The notes beneath the pieces were generated by a model. The model ran no database searches, had not been told where the DNA came from, and worked only from the letters and a program-made list of their open reading frames with translations. Of a stretch of DNA of 64,000 bases, positions 22,820 to 32,261 are shown piece by piece (position 1 is the stretch's first letter; every line of letters begins with the position of its first letter). Origin of the DNA: Brachypodium distachyon. Lineage: Eukaryota > Streptophyta > Magnoliopsida > Poales > Poaceae. The stretch covers positions 1,326,001 through 1,390,000 of the forward strand of contig NC_016135.3 of assembly GCF_000005505.3 (NCBI RefSeq). Direction: 5' to 3'. The position numbers and the translations under genes were made by a program.

Positions 22820-23529
22820 TGTTAGCCAAGGGCTTGGGACGAACGGATCTTCCCGAGACAACTTTTGACGAGAGGTTCGTCGGGGCCGCCTCGTACTTGG
22901 ACCGAACGCGTCTTTCAAAGTATCGAGGTTAGAATACCCTCGGAACTCTAACCCAACCCCTTCTCCTTCGAACCCGGGCCAACCAAGGCTAGTTCGGAGC
23001 CTCGAAACTAGAGTCCCCTAGAAGGCTTCCTCGAGGCCGATCGACTTTCAGTCGAGAGCGGCGCGCGAAAGCGAACCTTAGAGGGAGCACTCTAGCCCTC
23101 TCCCCTTGAGTTTATTCAAGTGAGAGTGAATGCTACATGCCCCCATGGGGGGGGTATTTATAGCCTAGGGGTTCATGACAAAAGACCATGGCTATCCTTA
23201 AGGGAGAGAGAAAAGTGGGAGCAAAATGGTAAAAGTAGCTCCTTTGGTCCATAGCTTTTGTGTGCACCATGTGAGAAAAATGGGGCTTGGTCCATGGTCC
23301 ACCATGAACTAAGGGCCCCCTCCTCACACATTTTTTGTCCCCTATTGTAACTCATTTGACCCTTTGACCATGGCATGAGAGGCTTGACTTGTTGACTTGT
23401 CTCCCTTCGCCATGTAGGATTGACTGCACCACGTGGGCATCTTGATTCGTGCTTGTGAAATGTTGACTTGGTCGCTGCCACGTAGGATTTAAGGTCCGGC
23501 CCATATAAGGGTTTTATTTTACTACAACA
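22820..23529 (-). repeat. 5' LTR of the Gypsy element
   Basis: This is the second LTR, colinear with 7947-8656, ending ACTACAACA and followed by CTCCC. A minus-strand TATA box (CTATAAATA) lies at 23155-23163. Its plus-strand left border (gagggggTTGTTAGCC) lacks the extra TGT repeat seen in the other LTR. Confidence 0.85.
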
Positions 23530-23534
23530 CTCCC

Positions 23535-23652
23535 TTATGACTCAACCGACGACTATGATCTTGAGTTTTTTGTCCCAGACATGAACATGGAGAGGCCACG
23601 GGAAGTTCCCTACGACAGTGAGGACTGCCACATATGGGGGGCTTCATATTAA
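23535..23652 (+). pseudogene. Duplicated last exon of the F-box gene, right part
   Basis: Directly after the right CTCCC duplication the exon resumes with YDSTDDYDLEF, then VPDMNMERPRE and a WGASY-type end with TAA at 23650-23652. This mirrors YDSTHDYDLEF and WGSSY of the intact gene. It shows that the Gypsy element landed inside an exon. Confidence 0.85.
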
Positions 23653-23682
23653 TGCCGAAAAAGGGCAAAAGTTATTAAGTGG

Positions 23683-24129
23683 CTACTATTGCTCCCTGCG
23701 TTAATAAATGCAAGAAGTCTTTTGCTAGCTTTGTCCTAAGTCAAATTTCTTAAAGTTTGAGCAAGTTGATAGAAAAATATATCAACACTTAGAATATGAA
23801 ATCTATACCATTATATTCTATACCATTATATTAAATTCGAAACGGTGGTGATGGTACGGGCGTCGCTGCGGTACGTCACTTTGCCAAAATTACGAATATG
23901 CCACCACTGTCCAGGAGATGGGCGCGGTACGTCACATTTGTTCTTCCGTAGCAACGCACGGGGCTTTTTGCTAGTAGGTATAATATGAAAATATATCACG
24001 ATGAATTTAACGTAACTAATTTAGAGTCATTAATTGTGATAGTTTTTTTTATAAATTTGGTCCAAGTTTAAGAAGTCTGACTTAGTAAAAAGTCAGGACT
24101 TCTTACATTTACGAACTCGGATGGAGTAG
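23683..24129. mobile_element. Stowaway-like MITE with a nested insertion
   Basis: The left end (ctccctgcgttaataaatgc, continuing aagaagtc) is inverted at the right end (gacttcttacatttacga, then actcggatggagtag). A segment at about 23830-23975, ending in gcaacgcacggggc..ctagta, interrupts it and resembles the inverted terminus motif seen near 530. Confidence 0.5.
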
Positions 24130-24989
24130 CTGCTAATTCAAAACACTCCAGCACCTTGATCCGCTCTTAATTAATCACCAGGCAGCATCCCGTGGAAGAA
24201 ACAACAATCACAGCCTGTGTAGAAACGCAAGCAGCATCAAGAGCCGGTCCAGCTGCTACCACCTCTCCACAAATGTTCCTAACGACATCCCCAACCTCCA
24301 GAACGTACAGCTAGCAAAGCAAAACTGGAAGCAAAACAGCACAGAACATGGAGTTCTTCAGCAAACAACAGACTGCAGCTTCTGCAATTTTGGGTATCTG
24401 TCGCAGCCGCCAAGTCACCGGGTGGCCACTGCACAAAGGCAGCGTCGCGGCGGCCGGATCTTCGGAAGCGCCAGGTCTCCGTCGCACAGGACTTCGTCGT
24501 GGGCTCGTGGCCGTCAGGTCGCCTTTGCATGGGGCCAGCGGCCCCCGAGGCCCGAGCAACAGCGCATGCGATCTGTGCCCAAGGGTCGCCGTCACGTAGG
24601 GCGGTAGGGAGCCACCGCGGCCTCCGAGTCACCGTCACCGGGGGAGAAGCACTATAGCCGCTGCATCACAGTTGCACTGAAAAGTTCCCATGATGATATA
24701 CATATCAGAATGGTTTAATAGAAGAAGAAAAAATCATACTTCGCCTCTTCATTATTAAATCTGATCAACAATAAGCTGGAGGGCAAGGCTTTGTTATCAA
24801 TATCGCTTCAATGTTGCTCAACTTAATTTGTACACATTTTGACAAAAACTATTTGATTTAAACTTTATGCGAATCTAATTCAAATTTTTGAGTAAAAAAG
24901 GAAAGAAACATGCATTTGAATTTCATATAGCATTTGTAGCTTCACAAATTTGACAGGAAATAAAAGAAAGATGGAAGCAGATGTAAATG
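24130..24989. other. Intergenic DNA, no supported gene
   Basis: A GC-rich stretch at 24390-24650 leaves frames open on both strands but shows no domain. The remainder is AT-rich with no repeat ends that could be placed. Confidence 0.4.
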
Positions 24990-26157
24990 TAATAACCGTA
25001 GATTGAGTCAAGAATCAACACGATGTCTGGTTATATTCTGGCAGGGCTTGATGAGAGTTAATCACATTTTCCAACAATGCACTTCCAGAATTATTGGGAA
25101 TGGAGCTAAAACCCTTTTCTGGGAGGATACTTGGAAGGAGGGCGGTGCTCTTGCTGCTCAGTTTCCCAGGCTTTTTAATTTGGCTTATAAAAAGAAAGTG
25201 ACTGTGGCTTGGATTAGAGAAAAAGGGATTCTATGGATTCAATTCAGAAGAACACTGCTTGGAGATGCTTTTGAACAATGGCAGCTGCTTCAGGAGAAGT
25301 TTGCAGCTTTCCCCTTCTCTGAAGAGGAAGACAGAGTTAAATGGAACTTAACCCAAAGCGGACAGTTCTCAGTTAGTTCTCTGTAACTACATCTTAGGGG
25401 GCAGTGTTTGGTTTCCTACAGATTTCTATGGAAGCTCAAGATTCCTTTGAAGATCGAGATTTTCTCGTGGCTGATGTTGAAAAACAGCATTCTCACTAAG
25501 GATAACCTGATCAGGAGGGGATGGACTGGTGACATACACTATCATTTCTGTGCTAAGATTGAAACTGTTGATCACTTTCTCTTCTCTTGCTCTCTTGCTC
25601 GACTGATCTGGCAAGTCATTGTCTGTGCTTTTGGGCTGCTTAGAGCACCAATTAGTATTGAGGACATGTTTGGTGCGTGGATGACTTCCTTCCCTGAAGG
25701 CCAACATAAATTGGTCCTGAGTGGGGGGGCGGCAGTGGTTTGGACTATCTGGAAAACCAGAAACACAGCGTGTTTTAAACAAAAAATGCCTGATGATCCT
25801 GCAGCTGTGATTTTCTCCCTATGTAATCACCTTGACACGTGGTCGATCCTGCAGAAAGAAAGAAGCCGACGAAACCTGATGGAGGGAGCTCGGTGACTTA
25901 AGCAGGTGGTCTTGGAGGCGTACGCAATCAAGAATGGATGGGCCCCTACTGTCAAGAGAATTACAAGCTGATGAAGAACGATGCTGTTGTTTTGTTTTCT
26001 GGCGTTGCTGTGATTCTCGGTTGTGTTTTGCTGGAAGATAGTTTCTTATTTCCGCTGTTGAACCTTTGTTAAGTCACTTCTTTTGTTTGAACTGTTGTAA
26101 AACTGTTGGCGGTTTCTTTAAATGAAATCGGTGGGAGGGCCCACTGGGTAAAAAAAA
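24990..26157 (+). mobile_element. 5'-truncated L1-type LINE, 3' end of ORF2
   Basis: Reading starts inside ORF2 (IIGNGAKTLFWEDTWKEGG) and runs through the zf-RVT domain typical of plant LINEs: WKLKIPLKIEIFSWLMLKN, ILTKDNLIRRGW, then CAKIETVDHFLFSC and VVWTIWKTRNTACF. One in-frame stop (TAA, 25384-25386) interrupts it where related elements usually have Tyr-Leu-His. Both sides are otherwise in the same frame (25003-25386 and 25408-25896). The element ends in a 3' UTR and a short A-run at 26150-26157. No TSD could be assigned. Confidence 0.82.
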
Positions 26158-26345
26158 CAACAATTGCGAATATCACAGACTAGGGACTTTGGGCCTGAAA
26201 ACAATTTTAGGAATGAAAAATAAATGGAGCTCCACGGTTGGAATTAAAACAGGCATGACGAGCTCCTCATTATCAATAGCCGGAGATTAAGAAGCATGTA
26301 CATATCAAAGAAAATCAGGCCTGATCTGAGTCAGCACCTCAAAAA

Positions 26346-26705
26346 GCTAGGCAGGAGAGGGGTGTAGGTTGGCAAATCAGAGAAAGACAAACATGATGAG
26401 CTCCTCATTATCAGTGATATCAACAAGTTTTTCCTCAAGCAGAAGAGACTACCCGAACACAAAGACATTGAGTTTTTTAAATCTCAACGTCAGCGACAGC
26501 ACGGTATCTGGGCAAAGAGAACGAGGAGCACTAAGCACCGAGTAGAGATTTAAAGAACTGAGTGTTCTTGTGTTCTGGTAATCTCTTGTGCTCGGGGAAG
26601 AACTTGTTGATCTTTGATCTCACTGAGAATGAGGATCTCATCATGGGCATAACTTACACGTCTGGCTTTCTTGATTTGCCAAGTCGCACCCCTCGCCAAC
26701 CTTGT
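26346..26705. repeat. Long imperfect inverted repeat (foldback)
   Basis: The left arm (about 26346-26488) and right arm (about 26542-26705) are reverse complements with scattered mismatches and a central spacer of about 53 bp. Paired landmarks include ggttggcaaatca/tgatttgcc, gatgagctcctcatt/aatgaggatctcatc and tttaaatctc/gagatttaaa. A partial third copy of the arm (gagctcctcattatcaatag) lies at about 26260-26280. One arm reads like coding sequence (NKFFPEHKRLPEHKNTQFF), so it may come from a gene fragment. A transcript would form a long hairpin. Confidence 0.75.
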
Positions 26706-26739
26706 TGTGCATGTTGTTTGTTATATTGGTAAGGTATAC

Positions 26740-28081
26740 TGTGAGATCGAGATAGGCAATCAGAGGTGGGTGAATGATTGCGCGGAAGCAAATTAAAACT
26801 TTTCCCGAAAGTTCAAACCCTAAATCATATTTCTGTCCGTGATAATAAAACAGCCGTAACTTTTGATTGGATGAACCAAAAAATACGTATGAGTATGGAA
26901 AAGAAAGGTATTAAAATTATCTAACCAACGCAACAAGAAGCAGCTCAATCGGACTTACCAATCAAAAGATATGATCAAAATAGTAACAGCTGACAGAAAG
27001 TTACGAGGATTAATCTAAAACCAATTTCGAGGAATAACAAGAAAGATGAATTAATCGCAATCTTCTCTTGATCTCGTGATAAACCTGCAGTAAAGTATTA
27101 TGAACTTGTGATGAACCTGCACCAAAGTATTAGAAAGATCTAGCACGAAGATTTCACGAAGATCCGAGAAGAACAGAGATGACACCGCCAACGAATTTCT
27201 TTATTGCAACGATGTCGATCGATTACAAAAGATGCAACCATGCATCCAAGAACTCTCCAAGAATTGATCTAGATCCAAAGCTTTGAGTTCCCTCACGTCC
27301 TTGCTAAAACCCTAGCTAGGATGCCCTCTATTTATAAGGGAAAATTCGCAACCCTAAACCGAATCCGAATCCAACACGGACTCCTCTGTCCCGGTCAGTA
27401 TTTTGCCCGTGGGGCCCGCATACGACCTCGGATTGAGATGACTCCAAAAGCAAAGTTGTTCGTCTCGACGACACGCACAACTTTCATGTGGATCACTTTT
27501 CCATCCGACGTCATCTTGATGACGCTACTGTTTAGTCTTTAAACAGCTCTCATCCAGTCACGGCTGGACCTACGTATCTTCACCTCGATGTCATTTCATG
27601 CCATCAACTCTTCTTGTGATGTTTTCAAAACTCGACCATCACGTATCGAATATCTCCAATACCGTACATCTCCGGTATAAACAACATACGACAAACCGGT
27701 GCCCTCCCGGATCATCGTAGCCTTCACTTCCATTGTTCCTTCGCACGAACGTCCCGCATGACCTTGATCCTCGACCTCAGCTTCCCAAGCTTCGTCTCTC
27801 GATCCCGTCATCGACCACGTTCTTCTAGCTCCGGCAACACCTGAAAGCGAACACACAAATAACCAGTACGAGCACAAGTCCACGACTTGACTCAGGGTAA
27901 GTTTCACACAACTCACGCCATGTTTTCACATAAGAAACTAATGCATCAGCACACCACTAGCAAAGCAATAAGTCCAAACAAGATACATGTCATCACTTAA
28001 ATATCCATATTATCCAAAGTATCCACATCAATGTTTCATCTAAAACACTTGCCGATGTTACACATCACATATGATTTCACA
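26740..28081 (-). repeat. Solo LTR, 1342 bp
   Basis: It starts TGTGAGATC and ends TTTCACA, with TGTGA/TCACA as short terminal inverted repeats. TATAC is duplicated at 26735-26739 and 28082-28086. A TATA box on the minus strand (TATAAATA, 27329-27336) is followed in that direction by agggttttag, which fits a promoter reading leftward. No retroviral-type coding sequence is present. The family was not identified. Confidence 0.82.
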
Positions 28082-28501
28082 TATACAAAACCATTCTAAA
28101 AGTATTCCAAAACATACTCGATCATAACCTGAACTCGTAATACTTTTAAAATGTTTTTGTACCCTCCCAATATAAGAAACAACATGCACAATTTGAATAA
28201 GCATAGTACAATCTTAGGGTGACAATGTCACATGATCAGGACCTATAGGCATACTACAAAGGACATATCTATCAAGTTCCATATCAAGTTGCAAAGGCGG
28301 GTTTGAAAATAATGGATAACAATATAAAACTAGAGAGGTATTCTTATAGTTTGTAAGACAAAGTAGAATATGTAAAATATTGGATTCTACATGATGAAAG
28401 ATTTAACTTGCCTTGGCCTGCTCCAGTTCAATGTTCTTCTTCTTCGCGACACTCGGACAATCGCACTCTGAATAATCTATCATGGAGAACAAATAACAAT
28501 A

Positions 28502-28606
28502 CTCCCTCCGACCCATATTACTTGTCAAAATAGTACATGTATCTAGACGCCTTTTAAACATAGATACATGGGTAAATTTGAGACAAGTAATATGGGTCAG
28601 AGAGAG
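28502..28606. mobile_element. Stowaway MITE
   Basis: The ends ctccctccgacccatattac and gtaatatgggtcagagagag are inverted repeats flanked by TA on both sides (28500-28501 and 28607-28608). The interior carries acatgtatctagacg. Confidence 0.85.
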
Positions 28607-28693
28607 TAATAAACACATTGTATAAATCCAAATGGAAGAATCGACATGAAAAATTATATACCCTATTATGATTGTGCAAAAACTAATTATATA

Positions 28694-28806
28694 CTTCCTC
28701 CGTTTCATAATTCTTGTCCAAATATTACATGTATCTAGACGCTTTTTAAAAATAGATACATCCATTTTTTGGCAAATTTGAGACACGAAGTATGGAACGG
28801 AGGGAG
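28694..28806. mobile_element. Stowaway MITE
   Basis: cttcctccgtttcataattc and the inverted end tatggaacggagggag are flanked by TA (28692-28693 and 28807-28808). The interior matches the neighbouring MITE. Confidence 0.85.
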
Positions 28807-29808
28807 TACTAATCATAGGTATAATCGCCGGAGTAGGCTGGCGACGAAATTCAAGCTACGGGCGATGGCGTAGGCTTGGGTGAGACGGGGAAGTTCTGCG
28901 CGATGTCCTGGGGTTTAGGGGGCCTATTTATAGGACAGGTAAGGGCAGGTTCAAAGTGATTAGGGAAGTTAAGGGTGAAATTAGGGAGAATAGGGCCGTG
29001 GGGTTCGGTTCACAGAACCTGGACGGGGAACCGGATAGGCAGCTGCGGGCAACAACGGAGATTGCAGCGGAGATGGCTCGTGCTTCTGTGCTGGCCACCA
29101 GGAGGAAGACGAGCAAGTGCTCTGGTGCGAGGCTGGGCTGGGCAGTTCGGGAGGGAGATGGCCCAGAGGGAGAGAAAGTGTGGCCTAGCAAGGAAAACAA
29201 AAGGAAAGAGGGGGTGGGCTGTAGCTGGGTTGGGCCCCGCGGGGGGGGGGGGGGGGTGGTGTTGTGGCTTTGGGTAATTCTAACCTTTTCTAATTCCAAA
29301 CAATCACACAAATTCAAATATGGTATTTAGAAATAATTCTTAATCCGAAAGAGGAACGATTTCTCGTTCTCACCGCGCGCAAAAGGTAACCTTGTTTTCA
29401 AGAACTCATCTGCATGAGCACATGTCTCTGAGAAATACCACGTGAACTGCGAACAATTGCATAAAATTTCAGCAAATCAAGACAACTAATCTAGGTTTAC
29501 CCAAAATAGTTTCCATCCAAAATAAGTTTATAAACATTTTCGAAATTAAAATAAGTCTCAAATAAGTTCCAACTAAAATCTTAAAAATGCACTAGACCGA
29601 ATTTACCTAGCCCTGCCGTATTAGAAGTTGAAGAATGAAATTCGCATCACAAAATTAAAGGACAAATAAAACCTATACCTCGCAATGGTTGAGGGGCAGG
29701 AAAAAGAACACATTCATCTTAAATTTAATTTTAGGATCTTCTAAATTAAAAGAACCAGAAACTCTTCTTGTAGCTGAGCAAAGGAACCAAAGCAGCCAAA
29801 GGAAGCGG

Positions 29809-30524
29809 CTACGCGGGCTTGGCGGCGCGCGTGATACGAGCACGAAGGGGCTTCCTCATCACCTTAAACACCCCATCACGCTCCGCAAGATCAACTCCGC
29901 CGCAGCCGCCCTCCTCAGCCCACTCAAACTCGCGCACCAGCGCCGCCAGGAAGCACCTGGCCTGAAGGATCCCGAGGCCCATGCCGGGGCAGTACCTCGG
30001 CCCGGCGCCGAACGGCATCATCCTTACGGTCGTTTCCTTGGGCCCCGGCAGCGGCCCAACGCCCTCCCCGTCGCCTCCGGCCAGGAACCGCTCGGGCCGG
30101 AACTCGTCGGGGTCCGTCCACGCCTTGGGGTCCCTCCCGATGTCCCTTAACACGAAGAGCGCCCGCAAGCCGTTGCAGCGGGGCGAGGGAGGCGAAGCGG
30201 GTGGGGTGGATGACCCCGGAGGGCGCGCCAGAGCGGGCCGTAGGGGGCCGAGTTTATGTTGTCGCTGCGCCGGCGCCGCGGCCCCGTGACCACGGCCACG
30301 GGGAACAGCACCGACGGCCGGTTCCAGAAGCCGCTCGCGTTCTTCTTCTTCACCAGCGCGCGGTGCGCCACGGCCGCGTCGCCGATCGTAATGATCCGCT
30401 GCCGCCGGAGGATCGCCGGCGCATCTCGGCCACGGCGGCCAACAGTAGCTCGCAGGATTGTTACTGAGATGGCTAGTAGACACATGCAAAAAGCGGCAGC
30501 AAGTGTTAGGGACGCCGACTCCAT
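29809..30524 (-). pseudogene. Cytochrome P450 with the middle deleted (CYP89/77-like)
   Basis: On the minus strand an ATG at 30524 opens a hydrophobic anchor (LAAAFCMCLLAISVTIL). Then come remnants of the substrate-entry region (AVAHRALVKKKNASGFWNRP) and the helix-C motif PYGPLWRALR. The sequence then jumps, in another frame, to the C-terminal part: DPKAWTDPDEFRPERFL, MMPFGAGPRYCPGMG (heme loop with the Cys ligand) and AALVREFEW, with a stop at 29809-29811. About half of a normal P450 of roughly 500 residues is missing, including the I-helix and the ExxR motif, and a second deletion lies after the anchor. It cannot encode an active monooxygenase. Subfamily assignment is tentative. Confidence 0.82.
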
Positions 30525-30599
30525 TGTTCGTTACCACAGGCTGTGTGTGTATCTTCTATTCTTCTTTGCGAGTTTATAGACCGTGGCTAGCTCTGTCGC

Positions 30600-32250
30600 T
30601 CGGTCAGTAGCATACCAAGCACCACAAGCTTATACTCCACTATACGGGGAAAGATCGTGTCTCTGTAGATCCGATCCGTAAACATGCATCAGCACCACAG
30701 GCCCACAGCCTTTATTATGTGGGGAAGGTCGTCGCTCTTTCTCTCCGTGGCACCACACACTTACTATAACGGGAAGTTATTTCTGCTCGCAATCATCTCT
30801 GCTGTCCCCGTGTCGATCGATCTCGATTCGTACAATCTGGTCAGGGCTCATGTGCTTCTGATCGACTTCTCCATAACGGGCGCACACGGTCACTCCCCGT
30901 AACCACTCTCCATAACGCAGGAGTCGTGCAGCTTGCAAAATGAACAACTCACCAGGTATGTCTCGCTCTGCCACTTGCCGCTCAAGGAAAACCCCACTAA
31001 CCATTCCTTAAAAATAAAAACACCCCACTAACCAACCAAGCTATTCTTATCTTTTTACGGAATTACCTCATGTATGATGAATCTTGTACGATTTGCGAAT
31101 CAATGGTGATTAGGAATGTGCAAAATATGATCCGCGGCTGATGTGTACTGTAGCAATAAAATCGTACATATATTGTCATACGCCTGTTCGTCTTTTTATG
31201 GGCATGGTAATAACAAAAACGGTCCCGTTCTTGTTATTTTCTCACAAACAAGGACAAGCTTCCGGTGTCTGTATGGGCTGATGCACACAATGACACAATC
31301 ATCAGTGTTGTACATTGGGTTTTATAGGTACAAAGCCATACGGTGTTTGCCCAATTTTTCGTTAATTACACTGGCAATGCTATTCTTCTTAATTAATGAA
31401 TTAAGTCCTTCGATGGGACTCCGGTTTGGAAAAATGGTACAAAGCCATATATACTCTCATCATATCACATCAGATCAACCAACAAAAATTACATGTGTCA
31501 CAACTTATGCATCACAGATTCGGTCGCTGCAGGGCCATCCATACCCGTTGAACAAATTCTGCACGATCATCTCCAAATGGCTGCACTCAGAAGGCACTGT
31601 ATCCCGTGCCCCCTAGTGTTGCGGTAAATAACATGTATGGATCCACTAAGCAGACGTGTCAATGACCTACAATAATCAGGAGTTGTTTAAACAAAATACT
31701 ACCTCCGTTCCATAATTCTTGTCTCAAATTTGTCCAAATATGGATGTATCTATTCTAAAAAATGTCTAGATACATGTAATATTCGACAAGAATTATGAAA
31801 CAGAGGGAGTATTAATTATGGCATGATTAAGTCAGATCAAGGACTTAATCCAAACAATGAGAAAAAAGATGCCAAAGGCAAGGCATGATGGCATGGCTCG
31901 ATGGACCGTGTCAATGGAATTATATGAGTAGGTGGATTTGTTCTACGATAATTTAGATTACGTGACACTAAAATCAACTTATAAATTAAGAAAATAATGT
32001 TCTCTATTTTATTTAATCAAAAGAGAATTATATACTCTCTCCGATTCATAACCAAATTTGTATTAAATTCTCGACACTTATTATGGATTGAAGGGAATAT
32101 TGCACATGTACTCGTAGTTTATTTTCTATCTGGCTGACCATCGTTCCCACGACTACGAGGGATGCAAATAGGGTTCCACATATGTCCCATTTTGGGTTAA
32201 CTTTCAAAATTTAAGTCAAGTTAAATTTTGAGTTACTTGGCGGCGGCTTT
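30600..32250. other. Intergenic DNA with two small MITEs
   Basis: No gene is supported. A Stowaway lies at 31699-31809 and a short diverged one at about 32034-32098 (ctctctccgattcataac / attatggattgaaggga). Confidence 0.5.
31699..31809. mobile_element. Stowaway MITE
   Basis: ctacctccgttccataattc and the inverted end gaattatgaaacagagggag are flanked by TA (31697-31698 and 31810-31811). The interior carries gtctagatacatgtaat as in the sister copies. Confidence 0.88.
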
Positions 32251-32261
32251 GTCATGTGTCA

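Larger units (their letters stand above)
7947..23529 (-). mobile_element. Ty3/Gypsy LTR retrotransposon, Tat-like organisation, degenerate
   Basis: The element starts TGTTG and ends CAACA and is flanked by CTCCC on both sides (7942-7946 and 23530-23534). Both LTRs are about 710 bp. On the minus strand the domain order is gag, protease, reverse transcriptase, RNase H, integrase, which defines Ty3/Gypsy. A spliced ORF of opposite polarity lies between integrase and the 3' LTR. That arrangement, together with a VDGGSS protease motif, is known from the Tat group. Several frameshifts make it non-autonomous. The LTRs differ at roughly 6-9% of sites by eye, so the insertion is not recent. A 3.8-kb solo LTR is nested in it. 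A purine-rich tract (caaggaggctac, minus strand, 8657-8668) borders the 3' LTR. No clear tRNA primer-binding site was found next to the 5' LTR. Confidence 0.88.
28087..29690. other. Unresolved LTR-like sequence with MITEs and a G16 tract
   Basis: The region contains two Stowaway MITEs, a palindromic TATA-like site (cctatttatagg, about 28923-28934) next to ggtttagggg, a run of 16 G at 29241-29256 and AT-rich sequence with aattcaaat motifs. The organisation resembles a Gypsy LTR into which the 26740-28081 solo LTR inserted, but ends and TSD were not found. No gene is supported. Confidence 0.35.
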
